This document shows positions 1 to 7,991 of a DNA stretch of 64,000 nt, piece after piece (within the stretch, counting starts at the first letter, position 1; each line of letters opens with the position of its first letter). Source of the DNA: Drancourtella massiliensis. GTDB lineage: Bacteria; Bacillota; Clostridia; Lachnospirales; Lachnospiraceae. Both the position numbers and the translations under genes were made by a program. A model generated the notes under the pieces. That model saw nothing but the letters and a program-made list of their open reading frames with translations, did not search any database and was not told where the DNA came from. The DNA lies in the NCBI RefSeq assembly GCF_016900655.1, contig NZ_JACJKH010000012.1, forward strand, positions 1 to 64,000, read 5' to 3'.

Positions 1-2
1 AT

Positions 3-65
3 GGCGGCCTTCCTCCCATGGTAAAACGCAGGCAGTACTATGAGGCTTTGGAGGTGGCTGCATAG
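3..65 (+). CDS. 3' end of an unidentified ORF cut by the window edge
   Basis: About 20 codons remain open from the left edge to a TAG at 63-65, ending in ...RRQYYEALEVAA. No family is recognisable from so short a tail. It lies a few bases before the integrase ORF, so it is probably cargo of the same integrative element. It could equally be a chance open frame. Confidence 0.3.
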   Translation, partial: GGLPPMVKRRQYYEALEVAA

Positions 66-68
66 TCA

Positions 69-1229
69 GTGATATCCTTGAGAAAAATGTGTCAACTAAT
101 CTTGACAATATCACTCCGCAATCCGGGGCAAATCGCTTCCATTACCACGCAGAGAAAACAGACCGTCGCTGCCTATCTCAATGATTGGGTGGAGAGCTAT
201 GCAAGAGTGAACTTGCGCCCCTCTACTTATAATGGGTATAAACAGACCATTAAAAACTATATCAATCCGTATATCGGCGGCGTTGCCCTTAATCAGCTTA
301 CCCCCGCAATGGTAGACAAGATGTTTCAGCAGATTATCGACAAAGGCTTGAAGCCGTCTACCGCAGCCGGGGCAAAGCGTGTTTTAAGCGTGGCGTTGAG
401 CCATGCACGAAAATACCGCTATATTGAAACCAACGCGGCAAAGGACACGCTTACAAAGTTTGGAAAGAGCGACAAGACCCCCGACCCGTACACGCCGGAA
501 CAGGTAAAAGCCCTCATGCAGCGCGTCGAGGGTACGGTTTGGGAAATGCCCGTCATTTTAGGCGGGCTTTACGGTATGCGCCGTTCTGAAATCCTGGGCT
601 TGCGTTGGCGTAACGTGGATTTGGAAAACAACACCTTTGACGTTACCGAGCAGCTACCTTTCAAAGTGCCACCGAAAACAAAAGTCATTGAAGAAATGGC
701 ACCGCCGAAATCCAACGGCAGGAAGCTACCCATTACCGAGCTTGCCCGTCCGTTCTTCCTCAAACAGTTTGCCATGCAGGAAGCGCAGCGCGAACAGGCA
801 GAGAAAGACGGCAAGCCCTATTATGACAATGACCTTGTTGTGGCAAAACCGGACGGCGCGCCTATCTCCGCTGCTTGGGTATCTTCACAGTTTGGAAAGC
901 TGCTTGAAGATTTGGATATGCCGCATATCCGCTTTCACGATTTGCGCCATACCGCAGCTACCAATATGCACCAACTGACGGGAGACTTCTACACCGTAGG
1001 CGAAATATTAGGACATACGCTTGCGGGTATCGGCGTATCGCTTGGGCTGTCTATGAACTTTGAAGCCGTTACCGCCCGTTATGTGGACGTGCGGCTTGAA
1101 CGCAAAAAGGAAGTTTTAGACGCTTATCATGGAGCGGTCAAACAGGCAGACCCGGCAAAGGCAGAGAAAGCCGAGCCGAAGAAAGCAAAGAGCGCGGCAA
1201 AGAAAAAAAGCAGCGATTTAGAGCTTTAA
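69..1229 (+). CDS. Tyrosine-type site-specific integrase (phage/ICE), N-terminal domain replaced
   Basis: Recombinase expected to integrate and excise a phage or conjugative element. The core-binding SAM-like domain covers about residues 32-120 and the catalytic domain about 140-345. All catalytic residues are visible: R171 in GMRRSEI, K214, H290 and R293 in HDLRHT, H316 in LGHT, and nucleophile Y338 in ARYVDV. The C-terminal tail after 355 is Lys/Ala-rich. The first ~30 residues do not resemble the usual arm-type DNA-binding domain and linker, and there is no convincing ribosome binding site. The 5' part therefore looks deleted and joined to foreign sequence. The gene points toward an element end near 1400. 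Family is certain; activity is doubtful because arm-site binding should be lost. Confidence 0.88.
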   Translation: MISLRKMCQLILTISLRNPGQIASITTQRKQTVAAYLNDWVESYARVNLRPSTYNGYKQTIKNYINPYIGGVALNQLTPAMVDKMFQQIIDKGLKPSTAAGAKRVLSVALSHARKYRYIETNAAKDTLTKFGKSDKTPDPYTPEQVKALMQRVEGTVWEMPVILGGLYGMRRSEILGLRWRNVDLENNTFDVTEQLPFKVPPKTKVIEEMAPPKSNGRKLPITELARPFFLKQFAMQEAQREQAEKDGKPYYDNDLVVAKPDGAPISAAWVSSQFGKLLEDLDMPHIRFHDLRHTAATNMHQLTGDFYTVGEILGHTLAGIGVSLGLSMNFEAVTARYVDVRLERKKEVLDAYHGAVKQADPAKAEKAEPKKAKSAAKKKSSDLEL

Positions 1230-1280
1230 CCGCTGTATCTCTTTACCGCTTCTTATATCGTCTTATAGCCCCGTGTGGGA

Positions 1281-1302
1281 TTTGGGCACCATTTGGGCAC
1301 CA
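1281..1302. repeat. Two tandem 11-bp direct repeats downstream of int
   Basis: TTTGGGCACCA occurs at 1281-1291 and again immediately at 1292-1302. Short direct repeats next to a tyrosine integrase gene, near the element end, are typical of arm-type integrase binding sites. That role is inferred. Confidence 0.55.
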
Positions 1303-1340
1303 TTTACCGAAAAAGCACCACCAACAGAGGCGACAAAAGA

Positions 1341-1391
1341 AACGCCGAGAACGCGCAAAAACATAGAGTTTATGCGGGTTTCCGGCGTTTT
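1341..1391 (+). terminator. Possible terminator after the integrase
   Basis: AACGCCG at 1341-1347 pairs with CGGCGTT at 1383-1389, with partial pairing inside and a short T-run after. It could end the int transcript or be part of the element end. The long, imperfect loop makes this a weak call. Confidence 0.35.
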
Positions 1392-1394
1392 CTA

Positions 1395-1445
1395 ATCCCT
1401 CAACCGACCTAAAATCATCTTACGGCAGAGAGAAAAATTCTACTA
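1395..1445. other. Probable junction between integrative element and tnpB
   Basis: Recognisable TnpB coding sequence, read on the minus strand, stops at about 1445. The remaining ten codons to the TGA at 1415-1417 match nothing expected in TnpB. The integrase side continues to about 1390. The element end is therefore probably inside this interval. No matching second end is available, because the element leaves the window to the left. Confidence 0.5.
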
Positions 1446-2266
1446 TTTTTTATCTGTAAGTTTTCAGAGACTATCACTTGATTTTCGCTGATAATCTCAT
1501 GCGACAGCTTATGCAGATAATCTTTTCTGGCATTTACTATTTTCTCATAACATAACGCAATCTGCCTTTTTGCCTTATAATAGTTACTACTTTCCTTTTC
1601 TTTATGCTTTAACTGCCTTTGTAGTTTTACCAGTTTTCTTTCCATCTTCGACAGTATTTTAGGATTCCTGTATTTCCGTCCATCTGACGTAACACATATG
1701 TCTTTAATCCCTAAATCCAAACCAATTTTCCCTTCTGTTTCCGGAAATGGTTCATGGTACGTCTCTACTAAAACTGATACATAATATTTGCCGCTTGGAA
1801 CCTGCGACACCGTTGCTGATTTTATCTGACCTGTAAATTTTCTGTGCAACTCCGCCCTCACTTGTTTTAGTTTTGGCAGTTTTATTTTTCTGGCATCAAA
1901 ATCTACGCTGATATTTCCATTTGTATAATTTGTCGTATAAGATTTACGGCTGTTATGTTTGCTTTTGAATCTGGGATATCCGGCATGTTCTTTGAAAAAT
2001 TTCCGGTAGGCCGAATCCATGTGATATATTGCGTTTGTAAGCGCAAATTTATCCACTTCCTTTAACCATTCATATTCCTCTTTTAATTGTCTGTTGCAGT
2101 AATTATTGCAGTCAGTTCTGCTCATAGATTTCTTATCTTTCTCATATTTTTCTTTTCGGTATGCCAAGGTCTGATTGTAAACAAAACGGCAGCAGCCAAA
2201 CGTCTTTTCCAGAACTTCTTCCTGCACTTTATTTGGATAAATCCTATATTTATATGCCTTTAACAT
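1415..2266 (-). pseudogene. tnpB: TnpB (IS200/IS605-type RNA-guided nuclease), 3' truncated
   Basis: The start is well defined by GGAGGTGATGGTTA before the ATG. The N-terminal LKAYKYRIYPN and GYPRFKSK segments are classic TnpB. RuvC residue D184 (GLDLGIKD) and E268 (VSENLQ) are present. The protein is 283 residues against the usual 370-400 and stops just after QIKN. The four-cysteine zinc finger and the third RuvC aspartate are therefore missing. The transposon end and guide-RNA region normally downstream of tnpB are also gone. No tnpA is adjacent. The gene is inferred to be inactive and probably interrupted by the integrative element on its left. Confidence 0.88.
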
Positions 2267-2628
2267 TAACCATCACCTCCCCATCAGCCCTAATTTTCTA
2301 TGTATTTCCTCAGCATTTTTTCTAAAGCATTTCCAATGTTGCCCGGAAATATCTATCCGCCCAAAGTATGTGTTCTTTCAAAAAAGTTTCCCTAAGTCTA
2401 TCGGATACCGTTCTCATATGTGATGCATCGTGTAATTTTTATCATATTTACAATTTTGCTGACAGACATTGTTAACTCTGTTTCTATCACGTAATAAATA
2501 CTTGCATCTGTTTTCGATTTCCAGGCTTCCACGAAGCAAGTATATCACGCCTCGCTACTTTTTGCTACCTTGCCCAACAAAACTAATTGTTATTCAAAAC
2601 AACCGTTTAAAGATCACTTATTTTGTAC
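2267..2628. other. Intergenic stretch upstream of tnpB, nothing identified
   Basis: AT-rich sequence between the 5' end of tnpB and the small ORF at 2629. It should contain the left end of the IS605-type element, but I cannot place it. A plus-strand open frame here lacks a ribosome binding site and has biased composition, so I do not call it. Confidence 0.4.
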
Positions 2629-2868
2629 TCAATCTTTGGAAACACAAGAAAAATAATATCCATCTTCTGAAAAACGGACTTCTTCTCCTTTTGATGCATA
2701 ATATTCCTGAATACATTTTATCGCAGTCTCTCTTGCTTCCTCTGTCAGACAGCATTCTCCCGGCGGAATGACGCAGGCGGTCTCCTCATTTTTATACCCC
2801 ACATGAAATCGTGTACCGCTCTCTTCCAATATACCATTTAACAAAACAATATCCTGATACTTGATCAT
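2629..2868 (-). CDS. Small hypothetical protein (79 aa)
   Basis: Not recognised. The predicted protein begins MIKYQDIVLLNG and is acidic, soluble and without membrane segments. The ATG at 2866-2868 is preceded by GGGGCGG with 5 bases of spacing. A longer start at 2919 has no suitable site and would overlap the old 3' end of the tag gene. It lies just downstream of tag on the same strand and may have been cotranscribed with it. Confidence 0.55.
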   Translation of the reverse strand: MIKYQDIVLLNGILEESGTRFHVGYKNEETACVIPPGECCLTEEARETAIKCIQEYYASKGEEVRFSEDGYYFSCVSKD

Positions 2869-2887
2869 TTTATCCGCCCCGTTTCTA

Positions 2888-3487
2888 TTACTCTTTATCT
2901 CTTCTTTTATGTACTGCATCCGACATTTCTAACAGTTCCTGATACCGGAAACACGTTTCCTTATGGTCATTGACGATGCCGCATGCCTACAGATGGGAGT
3001 AAACGGTCACCGAACCCATATATTTTAATCCCCGCTTTTTCAGATCTTTACTGATCCTGTCAGATAAGCCGTTTCTGGCTGGAACCTCTCCTTTCTGATG
3101 CCCGGTATACAGATATGTTTTCCCTTTTGTGAAACTCCAGATATAATCAGAAAAAGTACCGAACTCTTCCCTGATCTTCTGAAAGCACCTGGCATTATGG
3201 ATCACCGCCTCAATCTTTCTCCGGGAGCGGATCATACCTTCGGTTTCCATAATCCGCTCAATGTCGTCCTCCCCGTATGCTGCCACTTTATCAAAATCAA
3301 AGGAATCAAAGCAGGCACGGAAAATTTCCCTCTTCTGAATCATCATATTCCAGTTCAGTCCGCACTGCATGACTTCCATCATCAAAAACTCAAACTGCTT
3401 CTGGTCATCCCGGAGCGGGACACCCCATTCTTCATCGTGATACTTCATCATTTTTTCATTGCACATACACCAGCCGCAACGCTCCAT
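2888..3487 (-). pseudogene. tag: DNA-3-methyladenine glycosylase I, interrupted by an amber codon
   Basis: Base-excision repair enzyme that removes 3-methyladenine. ATG at 3487 follows AGAGG. The first 166 residues are canonical (MERCGWC, YHDEEWG, GLNWN, YSHL). A TAG at 2987-2989 replaces the glutamine of the usual HLQACG motif. The same frame then continues as ACGIVNDHKETC... for 36 codons to TAA at 2888. Counting from this ATG, zinc ligands C4 and H17 lie before the stop, and H175 and C179 after it, the numbering known for E. coli Tag. A protein ending at the amber codon would lack half its zinc site. The mutation looks like a single CAG to TAG change. A sequencing error is the main alternative. 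Confidence 0.85.
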
Positions 3488-3519
3488 GGCATTCACCTCT
3501 CATTCGTTTTCTTCTGTCA

Positions 3520-4527
3520 TTAAACATTCATCAGAATATCCTGAATATATCTTTTCAATCCAATCTCTGAGGAAATCGGATATTTGCTATTTATGAATTC
3601 ATAATATTTTTTCATACGTTCTTTTGACATCGTTTCTTGAGACTGAATCTGCTCCTCGTATCCTTTACGGGCATCTTTCCATGGCTCTTCACTATGCGTG
3701 ATCTGTTCCAACACTTTCCCCCCATATAAGCCAAATGTATTAACCACAAGATCGATCACATGCTTTTCATTCTCTGCAAGATCATCTGATATACCATTAA
3801 GGACTGCAAATCGTACATCATCAACCGGATTATATTTAAAATCTCTAAACAGATTATAAACTTCCGGATATACCGGGCCGTGTGCCCATGCTTCGCAGTC
3901 TTCCTCGAATAATGGATCTCCGAAGAGCACATAGTAAATACTCTGAATGAAATAAAGAAGCTTTTGAAGCATCAAAGGTGTAACCTCTTCCAAACTTTCA
4001 AAAATATATGCAATTGCCTGAAGCATTTTATCCGATACAGAAAACAGATTTTCCAGAGAATCCGCTGCCACAACGGCCTTATTATAAGCAGTTGACGCAA
4101 TTTTCGAACGATTTTCTTTCAAACGGTTCTTCATATATGAGGGTGAAGTTAAAGCAGCTCTGATGATATCTGAGTATTCTTTTGATGGAATCTGTCCTGA
4201 AAGATACCTCGTTATTGTCACCTCGCCAAACCCCAATGCAAGAGATAGCGGCGCCTTTCCAAGATTATAAAGCTGCATCAGCTTCTTAATTTCCTCTGTT
4301 GACACAATTCCTTCTGTCTTTCGATACTGCTCATCCATCTCCTGTATATTCCTATCAAGAAGCCCCGGAATACTCATTTCTTTTCCACACTCGCTGCAAA
4401 TCGCTGTCGTAATCGTAAACTGATATTCTTTATCTCTGATTTTCCTTACAACAGTTTTTTTACATAAAACATACTCTGTTTCTCTTCTGCATTCAACGCA
4501 GAAATCGATTCTACCCTTCTTTGACAT
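3520..4527 (-). CDS. Antitoxin with zinc finger, HTH and Panacea (DUF4065) domain
   Basis: Predicted antitoxin of a type II system, 335 aa from the ATG at 4527 (AGGAGG, 8-base spacing; an upstream in-frame start at 4605 would overlap the toxin). C10, C13, C44 and C47 form an MqsA/YgiT-like zinc finger. Residues ~76-122 form an HTH (SLALGFGEVTITRYLSG). Residues ~185-300 carry the Panacea/SocA-like signature LQKLLYFIQ and AWAHGPVYPEVY. The gene follows the toxin by 25 bp on the same strand, the toxin-first order of mqsRA. Panacea domains are known to neutralise many unrelated toxins. DNA-binding autorepression is inferred from the HTH. Confidence 0.85.
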   Translation of the reverse strand: MSKKGRIDFCVECRRETEYVLCKKTVVRKIRDKEYQFTITTAICSECGKEMSIPGLLDRNIQEMDEQYRKTEGIVSTEEIKKLMQLYNLGKAPLSLALGFGEVTITRYLSGQIPSKEYSDIIRAALTSPSYMKNRLKENRSKIASTAYNKAVVAADSLENLFSVSDKMLQAIAYIFESLEEVTPLMLQKLLYFIQSIYYVLFGDPLFEEDCEAWAHGPVYPEVYNLFRDFKYNPVDDVRFAVLNGISDDLAENEKHVIDLVVNTFGLYGGKVLEQITHSEEPWKDARKGYEEQIQSQETMSKERMKKYYEFINSKYPISSEIGLKRYIQDILMNV

Positions 4528-4552
4528 ATTCTTACCTCCTGACCCGGAATCT

Positions 4553-4939
4553 TTATTTGAAGTAATATTTAATCGGATAGCGTTGCTCATGAAATGAAAC
4601 CACAATCACAAAACAATTCTCCAGCTTATTAAACTTGATATACAAAGATACTGTTTTTTCTCTGCTCCCAAACCGTTCTAATAGAGTAACATCTTTTCCA
4701 AAAACATAAAGTCTCTCATATTCATATCCTTTATGTTTATTTTGGAGAACCTCCGAAAAATCTTCCACTGATAAATCCAGTATAATCTTCCTGACTTTCT
4801 GTTCATCTAACACATAGTTAAAAAACAAATCCTGATTATCCTGTCTTCTATCATTTCTTTCCAGTCGGTATTTCCCGTTTTTGACTGCCTTTTTTACCTC
4901 GGAAAGATAACAATCTATTTCCTTTCTCCCTATATTCAA
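4553..4939 (-). CDS. MqsR-like toxin partner of the Panacea antitoxin
   Basis: 128-residue protein with EVKKAVKNGKYRLE, DLSVEDF, KGYEYERLYVFG and VSLYIKFN...VIVVSFHE motifs. This pattern resembles MqsR-type mRNA interferases (compact alpha/beta fold ending in a basic beta strand). The start codon is TTG at 4939, preceded by GAGGGGAG with 8 bases of spacing, which may hold expression low. The pair is adjacent, codirectional and toxin-first. RNA cleavage is family inference; no active-site residue has been demonstrated here. Confidence 0.75.
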   Translation of the reverse strand: MNIGRKEIDCYLSEVKKAVKNGKYRLERNDRRQDNQDLFFNYVLDEQKVRKIILDLSVEDFSEVLQNKHKGYEYERLYVFGKDVTLLERFGSREKTVSLYIKFNKLENCFVIVVSFHEQRYPIKYYFK

Positions 4940-5031
4940 TCTAAAACTCCCCTCATTTTAATGATTGATTTTTTCATTTATTCTATCATTAGATTACATC
5001 TATAATCGGTTTTTGTCAATATCCCATCACC

Positions 5032-5064
5032 GAAAAAGGACTCTGAAGTCCAGAATCCTTTTCG
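5032..5064 (-). terminator. Terminator after the GNAT gene
   Basis: Near-perfect inverted repeat: AAAAGGA-c-TCTG pairs with CCAGA-a-TCCTTTT. It sits a few bases past the stop of the gene at 5069. Confidence 0.6.
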
Positions 5065-5068
5065 TTTC

Positions 5069-5530
5069 CTATCTCTCCCGATGTACATACATCCTCGTCA
5101 TTTCTTCTTCCCCGTCTCCCTGCACCATACAGTAGAATTCCCAGCCATATCGTTCGTAAAAGGAGTCATGGTCTGTGATGAGATAGAGCGTATCAATACC
5201 TTTTTCTTTCATGTCCCGGCAGACAATCTCCAGCATCTTTCCTGCAATCCCGCGGCATCGAAATTCTTCTTCCACGTATACCGCGCAGACATTTGGGGTC
5301 AGATCTTTTCTATCATGGAAATCATTTTCAATCACTCCGATTCCACCGATGATCTGTTCTTCTTTTACAGCCAGATACCACTGCGGCACCGGATTTTCAC
5401 TGTTCAGACTTTCTTCTATGCTTTCCAGATATGCATCCACCGGAACATTCCATTTTTCATGAAACCACTGTACTGCTTTCTGCTTCCACTGCGGTTTCTC
5501 TCTTAAATTCATGATATGGTACTCACACAT
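5069..5530 (-). CDS. GNAT family N-acetyltransferase
   Basis: 153-residue acetyl-CoA-dependent acetyltransferase. The acetyl-CoA loop is visible as V-EEEFRCRGIAGKMLE (about residues 87-101), followed by the terminal FYERYGWEFY strand typical of GNAT proteins. ATG at 5530 follows GGAGA with 8 bases of spacing. The substrate cannot be predicted. It lies 30 bp downstream of an iron-sulfur protein gene on the same strand and may share its transcript. It looks full-length, unlike the related gene remnant at 6272. Confidence 0.85.
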   Translation of the reverse strand: MCEYHIMNLREKPQWKQKAVQWFHEKWNVPVDAYLESIEESLNSENPVPQWYLAVKEEQIIGGIGVIENDFHDRKDLTPNVCAVYVEEEFRCRGIAGKMLEIVCRDMKEKGIDTLYLITDHDSFYERYGWEFYCMVQGDGEEEMTRMYVHRER

Positions 5531-5560
5531 CGTTTTTCTCTCCCATGTTTCACTTTACTT

Positions 5561-6244
5561 CTATTGTTTTTTCGGATAGTTTTGCGTGTATGCACAAACG
5601 GCAAAGCATTTCCCGCACAGGTCTGTATCAATTCCGGTGCTGGCGTACATAATCTCTTTCTGCTTCTGATAGCATCGGTTGACATCGACAATCTCTTCCC
5701 GCTCCATTCCTGCACTCCAGAGGGTTCCTTTCAGTGCTCCTGCCGGACAGTGCTGAACACAAAGTGAACATCCGCCGCATCTGGATTTCTCCATCGGCTG
5801 TGCACATTCTAAAGGCGCATCCGTCAAAAGGGAGGAAATCCTGATAGCTGAACCATATTGCGGCGTCACCAGCAGGCAGTTTTTCCCAATCCATCCAAGC
5901 CCCGCCCGGACGGCCACTGTTTTATGCGGAATCTCAGAACGGTTTTCTTCATCTACTTTTACCCGGTCTGTTGTCTGCGCCCAGGCATTGTACCCCTGTT
6001 CTTTCAGAAATGTTTCCCCCGCCGTTACAATCGTATTTAATTTCGCATTTAAGCTTCCATACAGCTCATAATATTCTTTTGTCGGAGCTGTTTTTAAATC
6101 CTCAATGACATGCTTCGGGATGGGAACCGCAACTGAAATCCCTGCCGGAAAACGGCACAACTGAACCGGGCGCATATCCCCGATTCCGACCAGCGCTGCT
6201 CCCTGTTCATAAAGCACCTGTTTCACCTGTTCTGTGATATTCAT
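5561..6244 (-). CDS. 4Fe-4S double-cluster protein, QueG-like (short form)
   Basis: About 227 residues, related to epoxyqueuosine reductase but shorter than true QueG (about 380), which matches the short 4Fe-4S double-cluster group in Clostridia. The AVRAGLGWIGKNCLLVTPQYGSAIR segment is the QueG-family signature. Cysteines in CGGCSLCVQHCP and later C...CGKCFAVCAY should bind two [4Fe-4S] clusters. I prefer ATG at 6244 over an upstream GTG because AGGAAGG lies at proper distance only from the ATG. Redox function is family inference; the substrate is unknown. Confidence 0.8.
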   Translation of the reverse strand: MNITEQVKQVLYEQGAALVGIGDMRPVQLCRFPAGISVAVPIPKHVIEDLKTAPTKEYYELYGSLNAKLNTIVTAGETFLKEQGYNAWAQTTDRVKVDEENRSEIPHKTVAVRAGLGWIGKNCLLVTPQYGSAIRISSLLTDAPLECAQPMEKSRCGGCSLCVQHCPAGALKGTLWSAGMEREEIVDVNRCYQKQKEIMYASTGIDTDLCGKCFAVCAYTQNYPKKQ

Positions 6245-6271
6245 AGCTCTCACCTTCCTGTGCCGGATCAG

Positions 6272-6567
6272 TTAGTTTAGGGTAGAATTACTGATTATAT
6301 AAAATGCCTCCTGGCTTGGCTGAACTTTTTTCTCTTTCGGCTCAAACATCTGATCAAACTCTTCGATTTTATCCATATCGATTTCAAAAGCCGGACTTTC
6401 TCTGTAGTACCATGTTCTTCCATCCAGCACTCCCGGTTTTAACTCTTTTACCATCATTCCGGTCGGGAAGATCCCGGAACATACACATTCCAGAATGCTT
6501 CCCGGATCAGATTTTCCACCTCTTTATAGTCCTGTTTTTCCTCTTTTCTGATTTTCAACATTTCCAT
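6272..6567 (-). pseudogene. GNAT acetyltransferase with its central part deleted
   Basis: The 5' part starts at ATG 6567 (GAGGTG upstream) and encodes MEMLKIRKEEKQDYKEVENL... through FWNVYVPG, the N-terminus of a clostridial GNAT enzyme. It runs into a stop after about 37 codons. In another frame, the 3' part encodes FPTGMMVKELKPGVLDGRTWYY...PSQEAFYI, the C-terminal end of the same family. Roughly the middle hundred residues, including the acetyl-CoA loop, are absent, and the junction near 6465 also shifts the frame. No active enzyme can result. The 61-codon C-terminal frame alone could be misread as a small gene. Confidence 0.8.
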
Positions 6568-6583
6568 CGTTTTCACCTCGAAC

Positions 6584-7117
6584 TTATTTTAAAATCAATG
6601 CCGCAACATCGATGATAAACAGCACTGCCAGAACTCCGGTCAGCACAGAAAATGCCTTCTCCGGAATTTTCTTTGTCAGCCTGACAAACAGCGGCTGCAG
6701 CACATACAGAAAAATCATTCCTCCAATACCAAAACGGATACTTGGATTCAGCGCGATCCGCCCCTGAAAGTTAAAGGCAAACCGGGTATAATCCCACATC
6801 CAGCCGCCGGAAGTAAATTCCATAATATAACTTCCGATCAATTCTACCACCGTGGTAATCACAACAATTCCCACAAATACCAGAAGCGGCGTCGCCAGAA
6901 TCTTCCCCAGATAAATCTTCTTTTTCTGAAGACCTCCCAGTGTAAAAATCAAAATCAGTGCTCCGAAGCCGTAGATCACACAATACGGGCCAAACAGCAC
7001 TCCTCTGTTGGAGAAGCCCCAGCGGTACACAACGACTTCCAAAAACACCTCATAAATCCATCCAATCATAGAATAAAGCATAAAATAGAAAAAATATTCC
7101 TGTACTTTTCTTTTCAT
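6584..7117 (-). CDS. Membrane protein of the putative ABC-transporter type IV (CmpB) family
   Basis: 177 residues with five or so hydrophobic segments (about 10-25, 42-60, 74-97, 125-143, 157-175). The conserved start FFYFMLYSMIGWIYEV and the NRGVLFGPYCVIYG motif identify Pfam family ABC_trans_CmpB. ATG at 7117 follows AAAGGGGA. The function is not established despite the family name. It lies just upstream of the broken acetyltransferase on the same strand. Length is normal for the family. Confidence 0.8.
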   Translation of the reverse strand: MKRKVQEYFFYFMLYSMIGWIYEVFLEVVVYRWGFSNRGVLFGPYCVIYGFGALILIFTLGGLQKKKIYLGKILATPLLVFVGIVVITTVVELIGSYIMEFTSGGWMWDYTRFAFNFQGRIALNPSIRFGIGGMIFLYVLQPLFVRLTKKIPEKAFSVLTGVLAVLFIIDVAALILK

Positions 7118-7167
7118 AACCGTCCCCTTTCGTTTTTTCCTTTTGTCATCTTTTACGGTCTCTTTCT

Positions 7168-7356
7168 TTACATCTGCTTTCGCACAACCCGGTATTCATC
7201 CCCGTTCCGATAATACGGACAGGAATAATGCGGCTCCATACGCAGCCGGACATAATCGTCTTCATCCATCGCGGCATCACAGACATATTCGTCATACTCT
7301 TCATCATAAATATAGTAAGCACAGCTGCTACAGCTCTGTGCAGATTGATTTCCCAT
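7168..7356 (-). CDS. DUF6472 family small protein
   Basis: 62-residue acidic protein with paired cysteines (CSSCAYYIYDEEYDEYVCD and a later CPYY), the pattern I know as DUF6472 in Lachnospiraceae. GAGGAGG precedes the ATG with 8 bases of spacing. The arrangement of four cysteines suggests metal binding, but no function is known. It is 50 bp upstream of the CmpB-type membrane protein, same strand, so cotranscription is likely. Confidence 0.75.
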   Translation of the reverse strand: MGNQSAQSCSSCAYYIYDEEYDEYVCDAAMDEDDYVRLRMEPHYSCPYYRNGDEYRVVRKQM

Positions 7357-7521
7357 TGACGTTCCCTCCTCTTCTCTGTCATTTCTGCTATCAGTGTATC
7401 ATATCAGGGCTTTTAAGAAAAGCAAGGAAACATTCCGTTTCTCATTTTCTTCCATATCTCTTTCTTTTTTCTCTGACTCCTTGTAAAATAGAAAAAAACA
7501 GGCGGAGATCAGGAGGGAACA

Positions 7522-7974
7522 ATGGAAATCAAAGAATATTTCAGCACAAAATATCAGGCACACTGGCTTGAGGAAATCAGGCAAAGCGACTGGAGCGCAG
7601 GTCAGTTTCTCTATGAACTGTTGAGCAAGAATGAGATCCATGAATTCTGCGGTAATCATGTGAGACTTTTTCTTCTGACAGAAGGCAAAAAGCTGGTCTC
7701 ATTCTGCACCTTATCAGACATCGATGACATCAAAAATACAGACCTTGGTCCCTGGATCGGATTTGTCTATACCTTCCCGCAGTACAGAGGCCACCGGTAT
7801 ATGGGACTTCTTCTGGATCATGCGTGCAGGACTGCAAAAGAGGACGGCGCAGGAGAAGTGTTCATCGCTACCGGAGAAACCGGGCTGTATGAAACATACG
7901 GATATTCCTTTTATCAGATGATGGAAAATGCTGTTGGTGTCATGTCCAGAGTCTACCGAAAAGATCTGTCATGA
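7522..7974 (+). CDS. GNAT family N-acetyltransferase
   Basis: 150 residues, starting at an ATG after AGGAGGGA. The acetyl-CoA binding segment is FPQYRGHRYMGLLLDHA (about residues 90-106), followed by ETYGYSFYQ near the end, the usual GNAT C-terminal pattern. The gene is complete and stands alone on the plus strand, between minus-strand genes. Substrate unknown. Confidence 0.85.
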   Translation: MEIKEYFSTKYQAHWLEEIRQSDWSAGQFLYELLSKNEIHEFCGNHVRLFLLTEGKKLVSFCTLSDIDDIKNTDLGPWIGFVYTFPQYRGHRYMGLLLDHACRTAKEDGAGEVFIATGETGLYETYGYSFYQMMENAVGVMSRVYRKDLS

Positions 7975-7991
7975 GAAACAATCTTCATGCA

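Noticed and set aside
2469-2771. 100-codon plus-strand ORF upstream of tnpB
   Set aside because: No ribosome binding site, overlaps the small minus-strand gene, and Leu/Ile-rich composition fits chance translation.
5561-6244. QueG pseudogene
   Set aside because: It is shorter than true QueG, but its start, both cluster motifs and its end match a short double-cluster family, so it is probably intact.
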